Part shown: positions 26,075 through 37,443 of the stretch, piece after piece
Layout of the letters: the number at the start of each line of letters is the position of its first letter
Numbering within the stretch: position 1 is the stretch's first letter
Source: Prochilodus magdalenae
Taxonomy: Eukaryota > Chordata > Actinopteri > Characiformes > Prochilodontidae
Direction: 5' to 3'
Assembly: GCA_024036415.1 (NCBI GenBank)
Contig: JAMWET010001656.1
Location: 389,501-453,500 of the forward strand
DNA length: 64,000 nucleotides
Translations under genes and position numbers: made by a program
Notes under the pieces: generated by a model
Database searches by the model: none
What the model was told of the DNA's origin: nothing
What the model saw: only the letters and a program-made list of their open reading frames with translations

Positions 26075-26212
26075 ATCACGCAGAACGGAACCTGTGTGCA
26101 CTAACCTGCAGACTCTGATACAGCACTGCTACAGAGAAAGCCGCAAGTAGACCCTGCGCTGTGCTTAGACCTCGCCAAAGAACACATGCAGTGCATTGAT
26201 GCTGCTAAGAAG
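26075..26212 (+). pseudogene. chchd6: chchd6-like exon: twin CX9C CHCH domain, with stop and frameshift
   Basis: Strongest gene signal in the window. After an acceptor (CTGTACAG) the frame gives SRRTEPVCTNLQTLIQHCYR, matching the CHCHD6 pattern [20 protein letters not shown]. Cys codons at 26097 and 26127 form the first CX9C, and Cys at 26160 starts the second. The spacing between the motifs equals that of CHCHD3 and CHCHD6. TAG at 26148-26150 falls where CHCHD3 has Gln, so a CAG to TAG change is likely. The frame then shifts: the fourth Cys (26192) is 32 rather than 30 bases from the third, as if two bases (TA near 26166) were inserted. After the shift DLAKEHMQCIDAAKK reads through to a consensus donor (AAG/GTAAGACT at 26213). 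These Cys normally form two disulfides made by the Mia40 import pathway. As written the protein would end between the two CX9C motifs. Confidence 0.78.
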
Positions 26213-27227
26213 GTAAGACTGACTGGCTGTGTGTGCATGAACACATAGTTAGCACATTTTGGCCTTGCCATTAAAAGACATAATACTTTTTGATGATATT
26301 CGAAGCAGCTATAACTCTTGCAATGAAAGGAAAGTTTCTCAGCTTAAAGGTCAAAGACTTTTCCATAGTTTGTAAAACTACTTCACTAAAGCTGTCCCTT
26401 TCTTTGTGATAAATCTCACGATGTAGTACCATAATGCAACCTTGTAGCTAGGCAGTGGTACAATAGTGGATATACTCTATCAGGCTCTGAGTGTGTGGAG
26501 CTCAAGGGCACTGACATAACATTGGATTCTTACTCGCTTGCCAGCTCACTCTCTCTCTGTGTTTCCCTGCTGTGTACAAGTCCTCCTCGCTTTGCTTGTT
26601 GCCTTTCCGAACGCACTTTCCCCAAGCGACGGATTTGGTGTGTCTGTTCTCCCTCTGTGTCCGTTATGACTGCCTCATGGTGAGTCATGGCTGTGGGTTT
26701 GTCTTTGTGGCCCTGAAAACTGGAGGGCTTAGCCAGTAAACACAAAATCAATGGCGTTTGCTCTTCTAATAGACGCTTATTTACACAGCGGCACACAGCC
26801 TCACACTTGGTGCTTACTCCGTGAGGTCTGGGATAGCCCAGTGAATCTAAACCTGCAGCTGCTTTGCTCTTCCACCATCAGCTTAGATCAGCCTTCTAAT
26901 GAAACAACAAGGTCCAGCCACTACTTCACGCTGATTTAGCCTGACTTCAGTGCAGATTGCTGATTTGAAAGGTGATGTTATGAACAAATTAGGATCTGAT
27001 AATACCAGCATTTTGTTACCTACTTCAAGAAGCTGCACACACAAACGCACAAATATTATTTATTGTACTGTATAGTACTGTAAAGGCAGTGCAACTTTTA
27101 TTTTTCGCATTTTAAAGGCAGAGTTTTATATTTAAGTCTAATATGCTTCTTGTCAAATTCAGTAAACATCCTTATCTCAACCAACAAGCAACCAGACCAG
27201 GAGAAGGGAGGAGCACATTGCCAATTA
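26213..27227. other. No gene recognised downstream of the CHCH exon
   Basis: Begins with the exon's consensus donor. The rest has no supported exon, and the expected tiny terminal chchd6 exon could not be found. ORFs at 26495-26940 have no recognisable domain. Confidence 0.35.
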
Positions 27228-28241
27228 GAATTTTGGTCCACTCCTTTTTGCAGGTCATCTCTAAATCATTAAGATTTTGAGGCTGTCGCTTGGCAACTCG
27301 GACCTTTAGCTCCCTCCATAAGTTTTCTATGGGATTAAGGTCTGGAGACTGGCAAGGCCACTCCATGACCTTAATGTGCTTCTTTTTGAGCCACTCCTTT
27401 GTTGCCTTGGCTGTATGTTTTGGGTCATTGTCGTGCTGGAAGACCCATCCACGACCCATTTTTAATGTCCTAGCAAAGGGAAGGAGGTTGTCACTCAGGA
27501 TTTATGCTACATGGCACCATGCATTCTTCCACTGATGCGGTGAAGTAGTCCTGTGCCCTTAGCAAAGAAACACCCCTAAAACAATGTTTCCACCTCCATG
27601 CTTGACAGTGGGGACGGTGTTCTTTAAGTCATAGTCAGCATTTCTCTTCCTCCAAACACGTCAAGTTGAGTTAATGCCAAAGAGCTAAATTTTTGTCTCA
27701 TCTGACCACAGCACCTTCTCCCAATCACTCTCAGAATCATCCAGGTGTTCATTGGCAAACTTCAAACGGGCCTGCACATGTGCCTTCTTGAGCAGGGGGA
27801 CCTTGCAGGCACTGCAGGATTTTAATCCATTACGGCGTAGCGTGTTACCAATGATTTCCTTGGTGACTGTGGTCCCAGCTGCCCTAAGATCGTTAACAAG
27901 TTCCCCCCGTGTAGTTTTAGGTTAACAAGTTCCCCCCGTGTAGTTTTAGGTTAACAAGTTCCCCCCGTGTAGTTTTAGGCTGATTTCTCACCTTCCTCCT
28001 TCCCTTTGCTAGGACGTTAAAAATGGGTCGTGGATACCCCACGAGGTGAGATTTTGCATGGGGCCCCAGATTGAGGTCGATTCACAGTCATTTTGTATTT
28101 CTTCCATTTTCTTGCAATGGCACCAACAGTTGTCTTCTTCTCACCCAGCGTCTTACTTAAGGTTTTGTAGCCCATTCCAGCCTTGTGCAGGTCTATGATC
28201 TTGTCCCTGACATCCTTAGAAAGCTCTTTGGTCTTGCCCAT
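27228..28241 (-). pseudogene. Tc1 transposase remnant
   Basis: The N-terminus starts at ATG 28241 ([20 protein letters not shown]) with a helix-turn-helix region and the AT-hook-like linker end [13 protein letters not shown]. The middle is displaced by the 41-bp inverted copy and by the 29-bp triplication, both of which shift frame. The C-terminal part keeps [16 protein letters not shown] and [11 protein letters not shown], with 34 residues between Asp and Glu, as in DD34E enzymes. The end of the protein is replaced by unrelated sequence. Such enzymes cut and paste DNA at TA sites in the nucleus. Confidence 0.85.
27892..27978. repeat. Exact 29-bp tandem triplication
   Basis: The unit starts GTTAACAAGTTCCCCCCGTG and ends TAGTTTTAG. 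Three copies at 27892, 27921 and 27950 are identical. It lies in the transposase coding region, where one copy is expected. The extra 58 bases shift the frame. Confidence 0.97.
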
Positions 28242-28596
28242 GTTGGAGAGGCTACAGTCTGACTGATTAATTGAGTCTGTGGACAGGTGTCTTTTATACA
28301 GGTAACGAGTTGATTAGGAGTGTCTAACTGGTCTGCAGGAGCCAGAACTCTAAATGTTTCTCTCAGCAAAATGCAATTAAATTTATATCTTTTATACAAT
28401 ATAATTTTCTGGATGTTCTTTTTGATATTCTATCTCTCACTGTTAAAATAAACCTACCCTTAAAATGATTTAAGTTGTTCATATCTTTGTCAGTGGGCTT
28501 ACAAAATCAGCAAGGAATCAAATATTAATTTCCTCCACTGTACACATGCGTACACATACACCCAATGGAAGTGTTCTATTCAGAAGGAAAAGAAAT

Positions 28597-28690
28597 GTTA
28601 CCCTTAAAAATAAATGATGATAAATTTAGACTGAAATGGGCTATATTATTTATTGAGCTACACACACATAGAATTAGTGTCTCTCTGTAG
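28597..28690. repeat. MITE-like repeat, copy C (fragment)
   Basis: TATTTATTGAGCTACACACA followed by CATAGAATTAGTGTCTCTCT matches the copy at 54925-54970. It is cut off by the AT run that follows. Confidence 0.5.
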
Positions 28691-28700
28691 TTAGTGTCTC

Positions 28701-28704
<4 letters not shown>

Positions 28705-28775
<71 letters not shown>
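28705..28775. repeat. (AT)n microsatellite
   Basis: About 35 uninterrupted AT units; potential cruciform. Confidence 0.97.
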
Positions 28776-28777
<2 letters not shown>

Positions 28778-29510
28778 TCCCCAAATGTTTTAGACTAGGA
28801 ATAACATACAAATCCTTATTGCCACAGCAATCATTAACCATAAATACTGAGAAATAAACTCAAAATTGATTTAACAACCCTGAATTAATCGATAAATAAA
28901 AGTTATTTAAACCATTATGTCTTTATGTTTGATGCTGCGATGGACGATAGCTAACTCATAAGCACATACACAGGGAGCAGCCATTGTACACAACAACGTC
29001 AACATGGGGATCGCCAACTCTTAAAAGAGCTAAATCTGATCAAGTAAATTTGCATGTATTTTTGTGGGTCATTGGGGAATGCTGTAGTATAAAACAAACA
29101 CTAATTAGCAGTGGTTTATCAGTATTATGTTGAAGTTCAACATCAATAGCCAGTTGATAAATCTGTTAGACCCCAAAAATAATGCTAGCAAATAATGATC
29201 ATAATAATAAATAATAATGATTTTTTAAATTGATTAATTTTGTCAGACATATGCAAAGAAAACTTTGGATATGTGTCCTCTTGTATATATATGCAGGTTA
29301 TTCTATTTTGGAATAGCTTATTTTGTGCCCCATTAATTATATATCGATACAGAAGAACGTGGATATACACATTGTGTCCATTTGCTCCATAAATCATATC
29401 TGTGGATCAGCTTAACAGTTTGCAGACAGCAGGGAAAAAGAGCGGAAACCCTTATTAGACAGACTGTCTTGCTGTCGACCCGTTTGCCCCCAGGGAGGCT
29501 GAACACCCTG
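28776..29510. other. No gene or element recognised
   Basis: AT-rich single-copy-looking sequence, with no supported exon. Confidence 0.4.
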
Positions 29511-29648
29511 GAGGAGAGAGAGAAAGAGAGAGAGAGAAAATGAGCATTGCAGAGAAATGAGAGGGGGAGAGGGACAAATACAAGAAGGAAGACAGTATGG
29601 GAGAGAGAGAAAGCAGAAAAAGATGAAGGAGGGAGCATGTGATTAGGT

Positions 29649-29684
<36 letters not shown>

Positions 29685-29981
29685 AAGGCTATGGCAGGAC
29701 CGTGTTTGATTGGAGCAGACGGCGTGCTCCCTGGCTGCCGTCTCTGTGGTTAGAGGGGGGCACCCACGCTCCTCTCAGCCCTGTCTAGGATAATGACTCT
29801 GAGATTGGCTGATCTGTCCGCCCTGCTTGCACTGCACTGCGATCCTCCACTCATTTACAGCTAGACCAGACACACACTGACTTTGATGGTGATGGATGTT
29901 TTGAGCATCCTTGCATTTAGCACAAAGACGAGAAGGGAGAGGGAGAAGGAAGAAAACCATAGACATGGAGAGACAGAGAAG

Positions 29982-30016
<35 letters not shown>
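29511..30016. repeat. Purine-rich region with (GA)n blocks
   Basis: The + strand is mostly A and G at 29511-29690 and 29928-30016, with clean GA runs near 29650-29680 and 29988-30014. Between them lies non-repetitive sequence (29700-29925) without an ORF I can assign. Confidence 0.85.
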
Positions 30017-30019
<3 letters not shown>

Positions 30020-30296
30020 GAATACGCTAGTTAGTGTAGTGTGTCTGATGCTGGATTGATGTGCAGCAGGGCTGATGTTTGGAGGTAGTTTTTGAAAAGC
30101 TACTGAAAACTTTTAATGCTACTTTCTCTTTCTGTTATATTGGCCCATGCAGTCATCCCCATTTGCAGACTATTATTGAGCTGATGCTTGCATGCTAGTA
30201 TACCCAGAGCTCCTCTAGGCAAAATGAAACTGTCTTGTATCCCTGCTTTAAAGCCATTGCATTAGAGGAAAGACCAAAGTACTTAATCAAAATCAC

Positions 30297-30351
30297 GATT
30301 GTAAGTCGCTCTGGATAAGAGCGTCTGCTAAATGCCTGAAATGTAAATGTC
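30297..30351 (+). mobile_element. SINE/L2-type 3' tail
   Basis: TTGTAAGTCGCTCTGGATAA then GAGCGTCTGCTAAATG and TGTAAATGT is the 3' stem-loop and tail shared by fish L2-type LINEs and the SINEs that use them. No tRNA- or 5S-like head is visible upstream. Confidence 0.7.
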
Positions 30352-31055
30352 AACCAGAGGCATTTAATGTTAAAGGCCCCCCTTATTTCCTGGTGCGGCA
30401 GATCTATAGGGTGGCAAGGACTATTCTGTATTTTTGCACACAGTGTATTGTTTAAATTGTTTACAAGACACCTCTGTGTGTACAAACATCTTACTTATTG
30501 CAGTTGGTTGGGATACACACAGCGAGTGTGTTTGGAAGAAAACACTAACCTCTCTATTTCATACTACAAACAAGCAACTCCTATTTACTGCAGTAGTGTG
30601 AACATGTTGATGAATTGCCGCATGATAGAGATGTGTATTATTGCATTTTTCTTACTAAAGAGTCTAAAAGATTTTTACAGACAAAAAACATTCAGGATTA
30701 ATAGGTATATTAATGGCATCTTTTACATGAACTCTAAAGCTCACTGATTGTGATGGTGGATGGTACATGTGTGGTGGATACAACAAGCAGGCTTAACTTA
30801 AACTTAACAGTCACATTACCTTTAGTAACATTGTCTGCTCCCTGAATACATATTGTCCTGTCCATGTGCTCTCAGGGCATAGTGAAAGCATATCAAAATG
30901 AATGTGAACATAAAAAGCTTTCTGTTTTCGTTGTTTTATCCTTTTATTTAAATATTTACCTAGGACATTTTCACACTTAAAAGGCCAGGCCAAGGTCCAA
31001 ACCAATGTTTATGGATTTGTTACATTGTGTACAATGGATCCCGTTTTCCCAGTTT
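30352..31055. other. No gene or element recognised
   Basis: ORFs of up to 126 codons occur (30367-30747) but show no known domain and are within chance expectation for this AT content. Confidence 0.4.
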
Positions 31056-31640
31056 TGTTTGACAGCACCACCTCTGCTGAGCGCAAGGCCCTTTAGAGGG
31101 TGTTAAAGACTGCACAGCACATCACCGCAACTGCAACTGCCCTCCCACCCATACAGCACATCTACGACAAGAGATGTCTGAGAAAAGCAGTAAACATATC
31201 CTCAGACCCTAGCCATCCCAAGTTCCAACCTCTGCCATCCAGAAAGAGGTACGCCAGCACACTGTGCTCCACTACCTCACCAGACTGTTGTACTGCACTT
31301 TAACTTAATCTGTATACTTGAACATCTCAGCTGTGTATCAACTATCTATATTTATTTATCTACTGGACATCTGTACTAAGCAACCTAGCTGTTACCTGAA
31401 AATTAAGCTGCTCTACTACCTGCACTGTTTACTTTATATATCTATAGTTAGTATTAGTATATCTCTGTTTACAACCGTACTGTTTACGTACATTACTTTT
31501 GTCTATTTGTCTTTGCAATACCCTATTTATTTATATAGACATATATTCTTATACTGCACTGGAGAAAGAGTCTGATTGTGTTTCGTTATACTGTACAACC
31601 CTGTATTAGTATAATGACAATAAAGTTGAATTGAATTGAA
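31056..31640 (+). mobile_element. CR1/L2-like LINE, 5'-truncated
   Basis: Encodes the C-terminal end of a reverse transcriptase protein: TTSAERKAL, stop, RVLKTAQHIT, then LPPIQHIYDKRCLRKAVNIS and LPSRKRYAST. This order is typical of fish CR1/L2-clade LINEs (GS..AERKALQRVV.TAQ.I, then the HPS..F..LPSGRR motif). An A/T-rich 3' region ends in ACAATAAAGTTGAATTGAAT, the usual short tandem tail. About 0.6 kb remains of an element of several kb. Confidence 0.85.
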
Positions 31641-32670
31641 TGGGCACACTACAGAACACTACAAATGGTATGCCATACCTATGTCCTGTTGTCATCCCCT
31701 ACAGGTCCTGCATTTCCCTTACATTCGTTGGTTTGTAGAGGCGTGTGCATTTGATGTCGGGCCGGTGTTTTTGACAGATGGAGACCCTTTTTTGATAATT
31801 ATTTAGCTAGAGGCTTCACAGAGCAGTTCTAAAAAGGTTTTAAAAACCCAGAACTAGTTTATTAAGTGCAGTATGCAAACAGTTAATACACTTTATTTTG
31901 GAATACTGTATAACATGATGTGAAACCAGTTATATGAGTAAAAATGTACATGTAATATATAATAAATACATATACTTTTTTTTTAGTAGTTCTCTGGTTA
32001 TAAGAACACAAAACATGTTCCTGATTTCTTCTCAATGGCCGCAGGCATCAAATAGATTTGTTGGTTGTAGTGGTGTTGACTAGCCTAACTAGATACTGGA
32101 TGACTACATAAAATAATAGTTTTTTTCTCTACATGGAGCAAATATAATAATGCATTTTCAGAAAGTCTTTTTTTTCTATACTGTATAACATAAAATAAAA
32201 AATGTGAATCATAACGTGGCCCTTTTTCCCCCAGTAAATTTATTAAATCAACAGTAATTGTGCTCTCAATACATACTGTCTCCAAGACATACTGCTCTTC
32301 TTATTCACCTACGACCTTCTTGCCCCCTCCACTCTTCACCCTGCCTCCAGCTCTGAGCCTTGCTGTCCATCAGCCCACACCTTGTCAGATTACTGAGTAT
32401 ATTAAACTGGATGTGCTTGGCTGAATTCCTCCAACGGCTGCTGTCTTAATGAGGCCCACAGACTACCCACTTTCCCCCATTTGTTAGATTGGGAGAGACA
32501 GCCTGGCAGGTGCTGCACGCCCTTGCTATGACTTCTGGGAGCATACCCTGCTGTGTGTGTATGTGTTTTTGTGTTCTTATAGTAAGTGATGCTCAAATGA
32601 TATATTTATATGAATGTAAAACAAAAAAGTCCAGGTATCAAAAAAGAGTTTAGATAACCTTTTTATGCAC
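31641..32670. other. No gene or element recognised
   Basis: AT-rich with a pyrimidine-rich stretch at 32290-32400. No exon supported. Confidence 0.4.
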
Positions 32671-32770
<100 letters not shown>

Positions 32771-33377
32771 GCTATAGGACAGTAAGGATAATTTGTTAGT
32801 GGCTTTAACTGAAAAAAAAAGAAAAATAGAAAATAAAATAGGCTAAATCCTAGAGCATTTCTAAAGCCTTTAATTTTTATTGAAATGGTCAAGCATTCAA
32901 ACATTAATTCCATTAACTTGTCTGTTTCCAAATGATACACTTTCATATTCTTTTGACTATATGTCAGTGTCAGTAATGTGGCCCACAGGAATGCATCCCA
33001 AAAACCTGTGTTTTTTTTATTTACATTTTTGATGTTGGAGCTGCACAATATAGCATTGGTTAAATGCTATTTTGATATTGGCCTTTGTGGTATATAATAT
33101 GCAGGTGAGCCTTTCAACAAATAGCTGTTTTTGTATGTATTTATGTATGTATGTATGACAAGGCATTTCAGGCAGCTGATTAAAGGTGTTTTTATGGGGT
33201 TTTTTTTGTGGAAAAGAGCTTTTCCCTCCGTTGTGTACTTTGGGCTTTATAACCCTGCAGACTTACATGCACAAAAATCTGCTAAACTCAATAAAAGAAA
33301 ATGAAAGAGTTGATTTGTCTGTGTAAATGTTATGGCACATTTTTATATTTGTTTTTTTCCCCCAAAATGTTAAGCTG

Positions 33378-33532
33378 TCATGCTTCCAGGTTTTCCCACG
33401 CCTCCATATACCAGAGGTCACTCCCTGGTGACGTCACAGCCACATGTCCCGAATGCACCAATTACACTTTATCCTTACCCAGATTAACACTCACCTGCTC
33501 CTCATTTCCCTATCTGTATTTAAACCCCTCAT

Positions 33533-33564
<32 letters not shown>

Positions 33565-33840
33565 ATAGCGAAGTATTGCCAAACCTAGTTTGCATACTGA
33601 AGATTTCTCTCCTGTTTTCTCTGCTTGTATTCTCTGGTTTTGACTTTGTTTTACTTTGTTTATTTGACTTACTCTCTTTTGGATTATCCCTTTTGTTTCT
33701 GTTTGCTGTTTGTTTTGACTCTCTGGTTTTTGACTAACTTTGTGTTACTCATTTACTTTCTTAGACTACCTATTTTTGTTTGCTGATTATTCTGCCTCTC
33801 TGGCCAGTCTCCCTCAACCCTTTAGCAACCCTTTAGCCTT
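33378..33840 (+). mobile_element. Possible solo LTR (Ty3/gypsy-like)
   Basis: Starts near TGTCATGCTTCC, with TGGTGACGTCACAGCCACAT, a TATA-like TATTTAAACCCCTC at about 33520, a CA run (33533-33559), then AGTATTGCCAAACCTAG and long T-rich CTGGTTTTGACT-type sequence. The same layout recurs at 53735-54095. Such CRE plus TATA plus T-rich downstream structure is common in fish LTRs. No internal retroelement genes and no second LTR are seen. Confidence 0.4.
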
Positions 33841-33877
33841 TTACAAAAAAGAAAAATAATGATCAGGAGAAAGAAAG

Positions 33878-34160
33878 AGCAGAACATATGGGTGGTGGAT
33901 TGTTCTCAACACTGCAGTGACACTGACATAGTGATGAAGTATTACTCTATGTATGCACTGACTATCAACTCTATTAGACTACCTTGATGATTCTTGGTGG
34001 TGCTTTAATGTAGATTTAGGGTACAGTTGGCTAGAAATGTTTAATTGGTGAACTATTCTAGTCCTGTGGACCTAAAAACTTCAGCAACCATGGACAGTGA
34101 CTCTATATACATAGATTATAGAGTATAGGTACAGTATAGTACCTAATAAAGTGACCTTTG
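33878..34160. repeat. Dispersed fish repeat, degenerate copy
   Basis: GGTGGTGGATTGTTCTCAAC followed by ACTGCAGTGACACTGACAT matches the block at about 47200-47235. The rest is diverged. Confidence 0.45.
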
Positions 34161-34568
34161 TGTGTATTTGTTTTTAATAACACAATATGTATTACCCAAA
34201 CCCTAAACAGTTTGCTTTAGTATCATTTAGCCCTTATTTAAATAACATGTAAACGCTTGCACTAAATTTGACAGTAGATTGTATTTTGTTGAGAGCTGTA
34301 GATGCACAGGGAGTCTCTCTGGAAATTCTTCCCACCAAAGCCCTTGTTAGTCTTTATGTGAAGAATCAGGCGAAGGAACTTTTTAATCAGTGGCCACAGT
34401 GGTGCTGTAGGTAAGTGAAGCGGGTCAGCAGCCGGTAATCATTTCATTTATTCTAATGTAAATTCCTCAAACCCCTGGCCTTGGTGAACTCATATGTGAC
34501 AAACTCGGGCAGTGGTATGGAACCTTGGCTTGGCCATCGCTCAAATGCATATGTACTTCAGGGACATA
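34161..34568. other. No gene recognised
   Basis: Short stretch before the transposon; no exon or repeat supported. Confidence 0.4.
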
Positions 34569-36129
<1,561 letters not shown>

Positions 36130-36317
36130 TATGTTAAGAACACCTTGTTCTAACACAACCTGATATTTTGTATTTAAAAATTGTGTATTATCCATGTTGA
36201 TCCAGTATGTCACTTATGGCTTTTCACAAACCTTTCAAATAAAGCTGGATGGTGTGCCCTTTAGAAACAATCTACTTCCTTATTTACTTGTCAGATGTTA
36301 TGTTTCTGTAAATCCTT

Positions 36318-36322
36318 TTTAG

Positions 36323-36356
<34 letters not shown>

Positions 36357-36395
36357 CTTCTCTCTCTCTCTCCTGATCTTATCCTTTCTGCAAAA
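36318..36395. repeat. (CT)n / polypyrimidine tract
   Basis: CT runs with TTCTC interruptions. Confidence 0.9.
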
Positions 36396-37303
36396 CTCTT
36401 CAGCCTCAGACACTTCTCTGTTTCTGGGCTCCATGCTACACAGTGACATTATTGATTTCATTTTCATATTGTTGCTGGCCTGTAGCTGTAAACAGCCTTG
36501 CCCTCCTTTCAGAACTGAATTGATCCATGCTCCATCAGCGTTAAAAGAAACCAATCAAAGCAGAGACCATTATCTTTCTTTTGAGGCATCTTTCATCGCT
36601 CTATCTCTTCCTTTTGTGTTTTGAAATAATGGCTCTCACAATGGCAAATAACATCAAGCATAATAGTGAGTTTGTTGCCAGCACAGATTTAAAAAAAGTT
36701 TTCTCAAAGTGGCACGCTAAAGTGGCCTGAGCTAGACTTTTTGTTCAAGCAGCACATTTAACCAATGTAGTACATCAGGAAAATTATCTTGTTTGTAGTA
36801 ATGGTAAAAAAAGCTTTGGGTCAATACACATATTGCACAGGAGGGAAAGAGGACCATGAAATAAATAGATGGAATGGCTCTTTTTACTTCATGGTTTATT
36901 GTATACACTGTTCATAGGAGAGGGTCAGAGCAAGCCTTGGCAAAAGTGGTAGGCACTTACTTACTGGTGTTTATGGTTACCTAAAAAATGAAGATGTCTA
37001 GCACTGCCATACTTTGCTCATGATGAACAAGATGTAGTGTATTTACTGTGCGGACAGCTATTATTGTTTGGAACGTGGGCAAATCTATATTCGTTAGTGA
37101 CTTTTAACCATGTGTTAAAGCCCTTTTACTTGGTATGACTATTTATCAAGGCTGCTAATTAGTTGAATGTGTGGGCTTGAGTCGAAATAACAATATAATG
37201 GCTATAATGGGTTTTTATACGATTCTCTCTTTAAGTAGGCTTTTTTCTGTTTTGGATGAAGTTGTTACTTAAACATTTTCCTCTCCACGGTCTAATGAGA
37301 TTA
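36396..37303. other. No gene recognised; possible conserved sequence near 36400-36620
   Basis: 36400-36620 is non-repetitive and compositionally balanced, with an open frame that is only a shadow of the CT tract. No domain seen. The rest is AT-rich. Confidence 0.3.
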
Positions 37304-37305
37304 AT

Positions 37306-37337
<32 letters not shown>

Positions 37338-37371
37338 TCTCTCTCTTTCTCTCCACCCCCTTTTTCTTTTA
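37304..37371. repeat. (CT)n / polypyrimidine tract
   Basis: CT and TTTC blocks ending directly at the hairpin that follows. Confidence 0.9.
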
Positions 37372-37423
37372 TTGTAGTTGTCTTTGCTCTACCAGAAACA
37401 TGGTAGAGCAAAGACAACTACAA
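37372..37423. repeat. Perfect 23-bp hairpin
   Basis: The left arm 37372-37394 (contains AGTTGTCTTTGCTCTACC) and right arm 37401-37423 are exact reverse complements around a GAAACA loop. A further partial copy of the right arm follows directly (37423-37443, AAGACAACTAGAGCAAAGAC). No transcript evidence. Confidence 0.95.
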
Positions 37424-37443
37424 AGACAACTAGAGCAAAGACT

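Larger units (their letters stand above)
27228..28540 (-). mobile_element. Tc1 element, one end lost, internally rearranged
   Basis: Right terminal repeat present: GAATCAAATATTAATTTCCT then CCACTG at 28540, followed by TA. The other terminal repeat is missing, and homology stops near 27228 inside the transposase C-terminus. Its family is distinct from the Sleeping Beauty-like elements in this window. The body carries an exact 29-bp triplication (27892-27978) and a 41-bp inverted copy of its own catalytic region (27995-28035 against 27447-27487). It cannot transpose itself. Confidence 0.88.
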
